Below, in pieces: positions 14,851 through 19,964 of a DNA stretch of 20,657 bases; positions within the stretch are counted from its first letter, which is position 1, and each line of letters begins with the position of its first letter. The stretch is from a virus, in IMG/VR virus record IMGVR_UViG_3300048591_000339, positions 1-20,657 of that record. One strand, 5' to 3'. Under the pieces are notes generated by a model, which saw only the letters and a program-made list of their open reading frames with translations, searched no databases and was not told where the DNA came from. The translations under genes and the position numbers were made by a program.

Positions 14851-15093
14851 TTACGACTTGAGCTTATCTAGCGTCTCTTGGCTCGGGATGTTCTCAGCCT
14901 TCACAGCATACAATTGCCGGATGCGGATCCTGATCTCATCAGGGGCAAGCTTGTGCTCTAAAATCGTTGCCACCCTGTCACCGTCTCCATTGCGGAAGGC
15001 AACGAGGGTGCCGTTGTGATAGGTGACGATCTTAGGAGCTGCCGGGGTTAGTTCTTCGACAACGGACTGGATGAAGGCTTGGCGCTCACTCAT
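14851..15093 (-). CDS. Unknown 80-residue protein
   Basis: I do not recognise this protein. The ATG at 15093 overlaps the upstream stop (ATGA), and the longer in-frame extension to 15231 is Cys/Arg-rich shadow sequence of the upstream gene. It starts MSERQAFIQSVVEELTPAAP, continues with two predicted strands (IVTYHNGTLVAFRNGDGDRV) and a charged helix (LAPDEIRIRIRQLYAVKAEN). No transmembrane segment is present. It is the last gene of the membrane-protein trio 15305-16441, 15090-15305 and itself, before a 71-base gap and the terminase genes. A soluble partner of those membrane proteins is possible but unproven. Confidence 0.7.
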   Translation of the reverse strand: MSERQAFIQSVVEELTPAAPKIVTYHNGTLVAFRNGDGDRVATILEHKLAPDEIRIRIRQLYAVKAENIPSQETLDKLKS

Positions 15094-15305
15094 TTGCTCA
15101 GCCAATACCCGCCTGCAATCCATGCGAACGTCTGAGGGTCCGGGGCCATGATCCACGGCACATCGAAGTTGTACAGACGCTCTGCAATAAGCGCAACGGC
15201 AGCGAGTGCTAGACCTAGCCCCGCTGCCCAACGTAGCCAGCCTATTACCCAGTCAATCCAGTTTCGGATGTAGCTCGGCAGGGCCTTGGTGTCGATTTGA
15301 GCCAT
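15090..15305 (-). CDS. Small membrane protein, 71 residues
   Basis: The start at 15305 overlaps the stop of the large membrane protein (TAATG); the extra 12 residues upstream lie inside that gene. It has an amphipathic Trp-rich N-terminal helix (YIRNWIDWVIGWLRW) followed by one clear transmembrane helix (about 24-41, AAGLGLALAAVALIAERL) and a second weakly hydrophobic end (FAWIAGGYWLSK). Size and topology would suit a holin or a membrane partner of the protein encoded upstream, with which it is translationally coupled. I do not recognise a family. There is no lysis gene next to it, which weakens the holin idea. Confidence 0.65.
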   Translation of the reverse strand: MAQIDTKALPSYIRNWIDWVIGWLRWAAGLGLALAAVALIAERLYNFDVPWIMAPDPQTFAWIAGGYWLSK

Positions 15306-16441
15306 TAGGCAACCTTCTGCATCAGGGCACGGGCGGCCCACTGTTCGATGCTGCCCACCTTCTGGCGAACGTCATCGGCAGGGTCGCCGTTGATATAGAT
15401 GTTCGGGGCACCCATAGCAGTTGCGGCATTGCGCTCAGCCTGACGTTCCCAAATACCCATAGGCTCTTCACCATGGCCAGCCCAAGCGTCAACAATACCA
15501 GCTCGGCGGTTGAGGCCAGCCGCCAAGTAGAACAGCGGGGCAAGCAGCAGGAAGGCGATAGAGCTAAGGCCCATGACGCCCGTGTTGGTAGCTTCGCGTT
15601 CCGTCATGCTGACCACTTCGCGGAAGTCACCGGAGAAGGCGAGGCTAGCAGCCTTAAACAGCGTGTCGTTGTGGTTGGCAGCGGCGCTGGATTTGAACTC
15701 AGTCGAGACTGCTGCCGTGCGCTTGCCGTCAATGATACGCTGCGTGGCTTCGATGCGCTTGGACAGATCGTCCACCTTTTCAGCCGTGGCAATCTTGTCT
15801 TCAAGAGCGGCCTTTTCTTCCATCAATTTGAGGCACTTAGACTTGCAGCCGCCGCGCTTGCCCTCAAGCTCTACTTTCTTGTCAGCCGTAGCAAGCTGCG
15901 CGCGAAGGCCTTCAGCGGTCACGGTTGCGGTCCAGGCGTTCTGGTCCTTCAAGTCCGCAAGCTGCTTGCGCCACATCTCAAGATTGGACTTCTCTTCAGC
16001 GACGGCGTCCTGCCGCGTCTTCCAAGCGGCGTTCTGGACATCGGTCTGCTGCATGTCGCCAACGCGGATACTGGCCGAATATCCGACGTGGGTCATAAAG
16101 GCCACGAAGCCGAGCGGGACGCAGGCGACAGCAAACCAGCCGGCAGCGGTGCGGTTCCCCTTGCGCCATTCGAGGCTGGCCACGTCAGGCAGAATGCAAA
16201 AGGCCAGCGCCACAAGGGCAAAGCCGCCAGCGTGCAAGAGGCTAAGCGTGCTGCCGAACTCGTAGGAGATCCCAGCGTCAATGGCCATGGCGAACAAAGC
16301 CAGGAGCCAGAGAAACTGGCCCATCTGGTTGTACTGGCGCCACTGGGTCGAGAGGAAGTTGCCAACGCCCACGATGAGCGATGCGATGGCGCGGGGGATG
16401 GCCTTGAATAGCTGCCACAAGCTTGCATCTGCATGAGTCAT
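15305..16441 (-). CDS. Membrane protein with extracytoplasmic coiled coil and CxxxC motif
   Basis: This 378-residue protein has three N-terminal transmembrane helices (about 43-59, 66-84, 100-119), a long charged coiled coil (about 130-245) carrying CKSKC at 199-203, a fourth transmembrane helix (about 289-310) and a soluble C-terminus of about 68 residues. The same plan and the same centrally placed CxxxC occur in the plus-strand protein at 17720-18658, although overall sequence similarity looks low. With four membrane crossings, both termini would lie on one side and the coiled coil on the other, probably the periplasm. The two Cys could form a disulfide or bind a ligand. GGAG lies 10 bases before the ATG. 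The family is unknown to me; a phage membrane sensor, exclusion factor or adsorption-related protein is possible. Confidence 0.75.
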   Translation of the reverse strand: MTHADASLWQLFKAIPRAIASLIVGVGNFLSTQWRQYNQMGQFLWLLALFAMAIDAGISYEFGSTLSLLHAGGFALVALAFCILPDVASLEWRKGNRTAAGWFAVACVPLGFVAFMTHVGYSASIRVGDMQQTDVQNAAWKTRQDAVAEEKSNLEMWRKQLADLKDQNAWTATVTAEGLRAQLATADKKVELEGKRGGCKSKCLKLMEEKAALEDKIATAEKVDDLSKRIEATQRIIDGKRTAAVSTEFKSSAAANHNDTLFKAASLAFSGDFREVVSMTEREATNTGVMGLSSIAFLLLAPLFYLAAGLNRRAGIVDAWAGHGEEPMGIWERQAERNAATAMGAPNIYINGDPADDVRQKVGSIEQWAARALMQKVA

Positions 16442-16750
16442 GGGGTTCAGGCTCCGTTCATGGGGGAATGCTACGGATGTGGAATGAGAGGCCCAAGCTG
16501 CGGTTGCTGTTGCGGGGATTGGCAGCGCAGAGCGTTACCGGGCGTGGGGTCCCGGGTTGTCGTGCGGCTGCTCTGGGCTAAATGCAGCTTGGGCTTTGGG
16601 AAATTTCAGGTAAGCGGCAGCACTCCCTCAAGAAAATGGGGAGTGATACACCGAGCCGAACGTTACGCTGGGACGTTGCTCAAGGCCGGACAGACGCATT
16701 ACGGGATTGATTATCTCGCGTTATACTGATTTGCCGGGAAATACCAGAGG
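16442..16750. other. 309-base gene-free control region
   Basis: I see no convincing gene here. A plus-strand frame (16433-16729) is Cys-rich only at its start and has no ribosome site. The stretch holds the nested inverted repeats described separately (16491-16594), a 7-bp stem CACTCCC/GGGAGTG (16621-16627 and 16639-16645, 11-base loop, no T-run) and a minus-strand TATAAC (16725-16720) that could be a -10 box, although its -35 position (TCTGGT, 17-base spacing) is poor. The promoter of the long structural operon is expected here or upstream of it. It may need a phage activator. Confidence 0.4.
16491..16594. ncRNA. Candidate structured RNA with three nested inverted repeats
   Basis: An 11-bp perfect inverted repeat, GCCCAAGCTGC (16491-16501) with GCAGCTTGGGC (16584-16594), encloses a 6-bp pair CAGAGC/GCTCTG (16528-16533, 16570-16575) and a 5-bp GC-rich pair CCGGG/CCCGG (16538-16542, 16551-16555). 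These nest like a long three-tier hairpin, in the gene-free region upstream of the membrane protein and structural operon. It could be a leader RNA element, a small RNA or an antitermination site. There is no T-run at either end, so it is not a simple terminator. GC-rich DNA forms short pairs by chance; only the 11-bp pair is notable by itself. Confidence 0.35.
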
Positions 16751-17023
16751 CTAGCTGTTTTTATCTGAAGTGTTGCGCCCGCGACTCATTTCTTCGCGAA
16801 CGGTTAGGTACATGCGAACGGCGGAGCGCGCCTCTTCGTCAGTTCCTGCCAGCTTGTCGAGTTCTGCTTTGGCGATGATCAAATCATAGCGGGCTTGAGA
16901 AAACCTAACAGCTTGGGCCTTCCGCTGTTCCTGTGAAAGCCCATAGGCATTACTCATCTCTAGTGCCTGATAGATGGCTGCCTTGCTCACATATTCCGCT
17001 GCTGCCTTTGCTATGTCGCTCAT
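16751..17023 (-). CDS. Unknown helical protein in RHH operon
   Basis: This 90-residue protein is almost entirely helical and charged (MSDIAKAAAEYVSKAAIYQA, then QEQRKAQAVRFSQARYDLII and KLAGTDEEARSAVRMYLTVR). It has no membrane segment, Cys or catalytic signature. Its ATG overlaps the stop of the RHH regulator gene (ATGA at 17020-17023), so the two are made together. The pair resembles a toxin-antitoxin layout (RHH antitoxin first), but the second protein shows no feature of RelE, MazF, PIN or other common toxins. A co-regulator or anti-host factor is equally possible. I do not recognise a family. Confidence 0.65.
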   Translation of the reverse strand: MSDIAKAAAEYVSKAAIYQALEMSNAYGLSQEQRKAQAVRFSQARYDLIIAKAELDKLAGTDEEARSAVRMYLTVREEMSRGRNTSDKNS

Positions 17024-17193
17024 GTCCTTTTCCTTTTCCGTGCTGCTGCGTCCGCATCCACAATAAGCCGCCGCACCATCTCAGCCCGCGACGGTAGATC
17101 GTCCTCGCCCTTGCGGAGCCTGTCCAATGCCGCCAAATCGCTGGCGGACATGCGCATTTCAAAGCGCTCTGTTCTGTTATCTGTGTCTATCAT
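17020..17193 (-). CDS. Ribbon-helix-helix (CopG/Arc-type) regulator
   Basis: This 57-residue protein has a strand followed by two helices: RFEMRMS (strand), SASDLAALDRLRKGED (helix A), SRAEMVRRLIVDADAAAR (helix B), then a basic tail KRKRT. This is the RHH plan, in which dimers insert paired strands into the DNA major groove. I chose the ATG at 17193; a TTG at 17253 would add a leader that crosses the promoter. Only one base separates GAGG from the ATG, so the message may be leaderless if transcription starts at the ATG. It faces the plus-strand gene at 17298 across a 104-base region with two 13-bp repeats over the two -10 sites. It most likely represses itself and the divergent operon. Confidence 0.8.
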   Translation of the reverse strand: MIDTDNRTERFEMRMSASDLAALDRLRKGEDDLPSRAEMVRRLIVDADAAARKRKRT

Positions 17194-17200
17194 GCCTCTA

Positions 17201-17229
17201 TACGTACAATCCGTAAAAAAGATTGTCAA
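17201..17229 (-). promoter_or_regulatory. Promoter candidate for the RHH operon
   Basis: On the minus strand a perfect -35 box TTGACA lies at 17229-17224. With 17-base spacing the -10 position is TACGTA (17206-17201), a poor match. The better TATAGA (17202-17197) needs a 21-base spacer. With the 17-base choice, transcription would start at or beside the ATG at 17193, giving a leaderless message. The -10 position overlaps the first 13-bp repeat (17203-17215), as expected for autoregulation. Confidence 0.5.
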
Positions 17230-17259
17230 GAGGCTTGACTTGTGTCCGTACAATCCGTA
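17203..17259. repeat. Two copies of a 13-bp operator-like direct repeat
   Basis: The sequence CGTACAATCCGTA occurs at 17203-17215 and again at 17247-17259, 44 bases apart (about four helical turns). Each copy contains CGTA twice, and the first is embedded in TACG-7-CGTA dyad symmetry. The first copy covers the -10 position of the minus-strand RHH promoter, and the second covers the spacer and first bases of the plus-strand -10 box. This is the expected layout for operators of the RHH protein encoded next door. Confidence 0.7.
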
Positions 17260-17263
17260 TAAC
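17235..17263 (+). promoter_or_regulatory. Sigma-70-like promoter of the plus-strand operon
   Basis: TTGACT (17235-17240) and TATAAC (17258-17263) are separated by exactly 17 bases, a near-consensus promoter. The start of transcription would be about 17270, leaving a leader of about 28 bases with a GGGAG ribosome site before the ATG at 17298. Repeat copy 2 (17247-17259) lies between and over the boxes, so bound repressor would block polymerase. It is the best promoter I found in the window. Confidence 0.75.
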
Positions 17264-17297
17264 AGGGACAGTTAAATGAGAACACGGGAGAACGTAA

Positions 17298-17540
17298 ATG
17301 AAAATCACGGCAGAACAGTACAAGGACGCCACTGCTCGCGGATTCAAGGCCTACTGGCACAAGCTGACCGGCTTTGCAGAGGCCTGCTTCGATACGAAAG
17401 TTTACGACGATTTGAAGGACTACAGAACCACCAAGCCCGATGCTGCCGACATGGCGGCCTGGAAGATAGACGCAGACGAGTGGCGCGATGCACAGGCCAA
17501 GGCCATTGAAATGGCCATGGCGCACTTTGAAGACCAGTAA
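17298..17540 (+). CDS. Unknown 80-residue protein, first gene of plus-strand operon
   Basis: This is an acidic, Trp/Tyr-containing helical protein: MKITAEQYKDATARGFKAYW at the start, then KVYDDLKDYRTTKPDAADMA and a final amphipathic helix DEWRDAQAKAIEMAMAHFED. No membrane segment or known motif is present. It follows a near-consensus promoter and has a good ribosome site (GGGAG, 7 bases before the ATG). A 13-bp-stem hairpin comes 6 bases after its stop. It is probably an early or constitutively controlled product under the divergent RHH switch. The frame from 17276 is a shadow. I do not recognise a family. Confidence 0.75.
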   Translation: MKITAEQYKDATARGFKAYWHKLTGFAEACFDTKVYDDLKDYRTTKPDAADMAAWKIDADEWRDAQAKAIEMAMAHFEDQ

Positions 17541-17546
17541 CGAGTA

Positions 17547-17579
17547 AGCCCCCGGGAAGTTCTGACCTTCCCGGGGGCT
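17547..17579 (+). terminator. 13-bp perfect hairpin after the 80-residue gene
   Basis: AGCCCCCGGGAAG (17547-17559) pairs perfectly with CTTCCCGGGGGCT (17567-17579) around a 7-base loop, just after the stop at 17540. It is followed by ATTGCC rather than a T-run, so it is an incomplete intrinsic terminator on the plus strand; on the minus strand it is followed by TTACT. It may act as an attenuator, an RNA-processing or stability element, or a terminator in a host that tolerates weak T-tracts. The next two genes have no obvious promoter of their own and so may depend on readthrough. Confidence 0.5.
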
Positions 17580-17618
17580 ATTGCCTCAAACCCAACCAAC
17601 CACGGAAGGATTCTTAGC

Positions 17619-17723
17619 ATGGGCACTATCGCACTCTTTGCTTTCCTTGTCATCGCCGCGCCGGTTCTTGTGCTCGGCTTTTTCTGCCTCGTTGTGGATG
17701 CTATCGAGGGGATCAACCAATGA
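17619..17723 (+). CDS. 34-residue single-TM membrane microprotein
   Basis: The ATG at 17619 is preceded, with 8-base spacing, by the excellent ribosome site GGAAGGA (17604-17610). The product starts MGTIALFAFLVIAAPVLVLG and is a single transmembrane helix (about 4-26) with a short acidic tail (VVDAIEGINQ). Its stop overlaps the start of the 312-residue membrane protein (ATGA at 17720-17723), so the two are translationally coupled. Such tiny membrane proteins often bind and adjust a larger membrane partner, and that is the simplest guess here. Coding support comes from the ribosome site, the overlap and the hydrophobic composition; homology cannot be judged at this length. Confidence 0.7.
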   Translation: MGTIALFAFLVIAAPVLVLGFFCLVVDAIEGINQ

Positions 17724-18658
17724 ACCACGGTAGGATCTTGGCAGCCCTTTCAGGTGCTGCTTTTCTCGGCGGGTCTCTCACCATAATTATGGGATCAGCC
17801 CTTCTGCAACCTTGGTCTTGGGGGCAAGCCCAAGTCCTTACGGTGCTGATGATACTCGGCACCATCGCCGCTGGTCATCTGGCAAAGGTCGCTTTCAAGA
17901 CTCGTTCCGTCTCCTGCGTAGGCTTCGCTGTCCTGTTCGTCGCTGGTAGTGCTTTGGTCGTCTACAATAGCGTAGGCAGGCAGGCCGAACAGCACGACAC
18001 CGTCGCGCTCGAAAGGGCAACAGCAAACGCGCTCATCGAGGACAAGGTTCGCGACATTGAAGCTGCCCGCGAACGCTTGGCCAATGCTGAGCGGAACGCT
18101 GACCGCGAACGTGGTTCCAAGTGCGGCCAGAAGTGCAAGGGCTGGGAAGCTGCGGCGGCTGATGCGCGTAACGTGATCCGAGTGTTGGAGTCTGAAGTTC
18201 GCGCCCTTGGAGCGCCTAAGCCGGTCGATGCTAAGGCGAATAAGGCAGGCGAGTTGGCGGCGGTGTTCGGCTTTAATCGTCAGAAGGCAAGCGCCCTTGC
18301 TGCTCTGATAGAGCCGTTCCTGTGGACGATCTTCTTTGAGATCGGGACGATCGTTTCCCTGGGTTTCGCGTTCCACTCGACAGTTTCCAAAGTTTCCAAG
18401 CCTGTTTCGGATAGCGGAAACTCTGGCGGGGGAAAGGCGGAGCGGGCGCAGATCCGGCTTGTTGAAGATCACGAGGTTGCCGCCCTCAAGAAAGCGCTTC
18501 AAGGCCGTGGGGCGCTGACCAATGACGAGCTTGCGGCCGCAATGTCCTGTGCCAAAGGCGAAAGCTCGAAGCGCGTCACGCGGGCGGAAACTCTTGGGCT
18601 TGTTCGTCGGGAGCGTGTCGGGAAGCATGTTGCAATCTCTCTGATGCACGCGCACTGA
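17720..18658 (+). CDS. Membrane protein with CxxxC coiled coil and winged-helix-like C-terminus
   Basis: This 312-residue protein has three N-terminal transmembrane helices (about 7-26, 36-56, 64-82), a charged coiled coil (about 95-165) with CGQKC at 135-139, a fourth transmembrane helix (about 196-218), a Ser/Gly-rich linker (about 222-240) and a C-terminal domain of about 65 residues (244-310). That domain reads as helices with a turn and a basic wing: LKKALQGRGALTNDELAAAM, SKRVTRAETLGLVRRERVGK. It resembles a small winged helix-turn-helix, which would face the cytoplasm. The plan matches the protein at 15305-16441. A membrane-anchored one-component regulator sensing the periplasm is the leading idea. 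GAGGGG lies 8 bases before the ATG. It is coupled to the 34-residue microprotein and is followed by a good terminator. Confidence 0.75.
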   Translation: MNHGRILAALSGAAFLGGSLTIIMGSALLQPWSWGQAQVLTVLMILGTIAAGHLAKVAFKTRSVSCVGFAVLFVAGSALVVYNSVGRQAEQHDTVALERATANALIEDKVRDIEAARERLANAERNADRERGSKCGQKCKGWEAAAADARNVIRVLESEVRALGAPKPVDAKANKAGELAAVFGFNRQKASALAALIEPFLWTIFFEIGTIVSLGFAFHSTVSKVSKPVSDSGNSGGGKAERAQIRLVEDHEVAALKKALQGRGALTNDELAAAMSCAKGESSKRVTRAETLGLVRRERVGKHVAISLMHAH

Positions 18659-18683
18659 GGAAACTTCAGAAACTCACTCATAG

Positions 18684-18710
18684 GGGCGGTCTTCAATGGC
18701 CGCCCTTTTT
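18684..18710 (+). terminator. Intrinsic terminator of the plus-strand operon
   Basis: GGGCGGTC (18684-18691) pairs with GGCCGCCC (18698-18705; one G-U pair) around a 6-base loop and is followed by five Ts (18706-18710). It ends the operon 25 bases after the stop of the 312-residue protein. On the minus strand the hairpin lacks a T-run, so transcripts from the convergent NusG-like operon are probably not stopped here. Confidence 0.9.
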
Positions 18711-18744
18711 GCGTCTGCGCATATGCCCTCAGTCCATTCTGCCA

Positions 18745-19272
18745 TCATGCAGCCTCCAGCGCTGAAGCGGGAACCTCTACCACCCGCATTGATCCAAATA
18801 GCTGAGCCTCAAGAAGCGCTCGCGCTTTGTTAATCCATTGAACTGTCCAAACACGATCAGCGAGCGGCCCTGAGCCGTTCTTGAGCCTGACCTTGGCGCC
18901 AGCGCGAATCCGCTTTGTAGCGGCTCTGGCTTCCAGCCTGAAAATTAGATCCTCTATTGAATTTGCCAGCTTAGCCCGGTCTGCATCAGATACTAACGCT
19001 GCCTTGTCTTCTACTTGGAGAAGCCCTCTAACATCCCGTGTTGATGTCACGTCGTACAGCCATAGGTCTAGGACGTGCTCAGATGGGGCCTGGACAAGGA
19101 TGTAGCTCATCAGCGGCGTGATGGTGCGGCGCCTCTTGAGCTTGCCGCCCTTGGCCACAGCACGCACGCGAGCGATGGCGGGGAGATAGGCCTGATACCC
19201 CTTGCGGCGCAATCGACGGCGGACCTTGCGGATCTTGGCCGGGTCTGCGGTGATGACGATCCAACTGCTCAA
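18745..19272 (-). CDS. NusG/RfaH-like transcription elongation factor
   Basis: This 175-residue protein has the two-domain NusG plan. The N-terminal (NGN) part, about 3-112, has WIVITADPAKIRKVRRRLRR, the YQAYLPAIARVR strand, a basic loop (KGGKLKRRR), the TPLMSYILVQ strand matching the family's 'F-x-GY-x-x-V', and the DVRGLLQVEDKAALVSDADR region. The C-terminal KOW-like domain, about 121-172, has IRAGAKVRLKNGSGPLADR, then ARALLEAQLFG and RVVEVPASALE. NusG binds RNA polymerase at the clamp, while the KOW domain contacts Rho, NusE or RNA. A phage copy likely alters termination. It starts with TTG at 19272 behind AGGAGG (7-base spacing) and overlaps the methyltransferase stop (TTGA). The paralogue lacks the host's typical conserved stretches, so specialisation is likely. 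Confidence 0.85.
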   Translation of the reverse strand: MSSWIVITADPAKIRKVRRRLRRKGYQAYLPAIARVRAVAKGGKLKRRRTITPLMSYILVQAPSEHVLDLWLYDVTSTRDVRGLLQVEDKAALVSDADRAKLANSIEDLIFRLEARAATKRIRAGAKVRLKNGSGPLADRVWTVQWINKARALLEAQLFGSMRVVEVPASALEAA

Positions 19273-19964
19273 AGCAGTGCCTCCTGTTTTGGCGATGGCG
19301 CCTTCTCTTGTTCGATGAACATATCGGGCTGTGCGTAAGCGGCTTCGATGCGCTTGCAGGCCGTCTCAAAATATCCGGGGTCTATCTCAATTCCGATGAA
19401 CTTCCGGCCAAGCTTCACAGCAGCAACGCCAGTCGTGCCAGAGCCCATGAAAGGGTCTAGGATGGTGCGGGCTGCAGGCAAGAAACCTATGCACCATTCC
19501 ATCACAGCCACGGGCTTTTGCGTTGGGTGCTGGCGGAACACTGGTGCACGTACCTTGTCCATTTCGCCTTTGCGGATAAAGCCGTTCCATTGCCAGCGGA
19601 AAATGCGCATTGCACCCGGATCGCTGCACCAAGCCATTTCGCCATCGGCAAAATCGCCGCTGTTTTCCTTGTCCCAAACAAGCCAACGCGGCGCTGGTCC
19701 AAGATCGAAGTAGTTGCCGCCCCAAACGATCCACGGGCACGCAGGAAGCACTGCAAGGTCGGGCCGTTCCCGATCCCAGTCAAATCCGCCGTAGTCTCGC
19801 GGCGGAGCCAAACCGCCCCGGGTTGCGTTCTTGCGCCCGCTTTCCCCAATCCCATACGGCGGGTCTGTCACGACAGCATCTACTTTAGGCAGTAGGGGTA
19901 GGACCTCCCTGCAATCGCCAAGCAGCAAACGGCAGTCGCCAATGATCACTTCACGCTTCCACAT
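19269..19964 (-). CDS. DNA methyltransferase (DPPY type)
   Basis: This 231-residue protein is a class-beta amino methyltransferase: the catalytic motif IV (DPPYGIG, 34-40) comes first and the SAM-binding motif I last (DPFMGSGTTG, 170-179, with GIEID at 191-195). HPTQKP at 146-151 is also typical of this family. DPPY suggests N6-adenine (or N4-cytosine) methylation. The likely role is protecting phage DNA from host restriction or marking it. No obvious restriction partner is present, but the neighbour upstream is a GIY-YIG nuclease whose 3' end overlaps this gene by 14 bases. AGAGGT precedes the ATG at 5-base spacing. The short region between motifs IV and I makes it a compact enzyme. Confidence 0.9.
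   Translation of the reverse strand: MWKREVIIGDCRLLLGDCREVLPLLPKVDAVVTDPPYGIGESGRKNATRGGLAPPRDYGGFDWDRERPDLAVLPACPWIVWGGNYFDLGPAPRWLVWDKENSGDFADGEMAWCSDPGAMRIFRWQWNGFIRKGEMDKVRAPVFRQHPTQKPVAVMEWCIGFLPAARTILDPFMGSGTTGVAAVKLGRKFIGIEIDPGYFETACKRIEAAYAQPDMFIEQEKAPSPKQEALL

Noticed and set aside
15206-16411. 401-residue plus-strand open frame opposite the coiled-coil membrane protein
   Set aside because: It is antisense to a protein with clear TM helices and coiled coil, and has no ribosome site or operon context.
16433-16729. 98-residue plus-strand frame with a Cys-rich start
   Set aside because: There is no ribosome site before either ATG and no operon partner. The sequence after the Cys cluster is unstructured and coincides with the inverted-repeat region.
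17194-17253. TTG at 17253 as the start of the RHH protein
   Set aside because: It would place 20 non-RHH residues over both promoters and operators. The ATG at 17193 starts right before the RHH strand.
17795-18655. 286-residue minus-strand open frame opposite the winged-helix membrane protein
   Set aside because: It is antisense to a gene with a ribosome site, an ATGA overlap and a terminator. Its composition is shadow-like.
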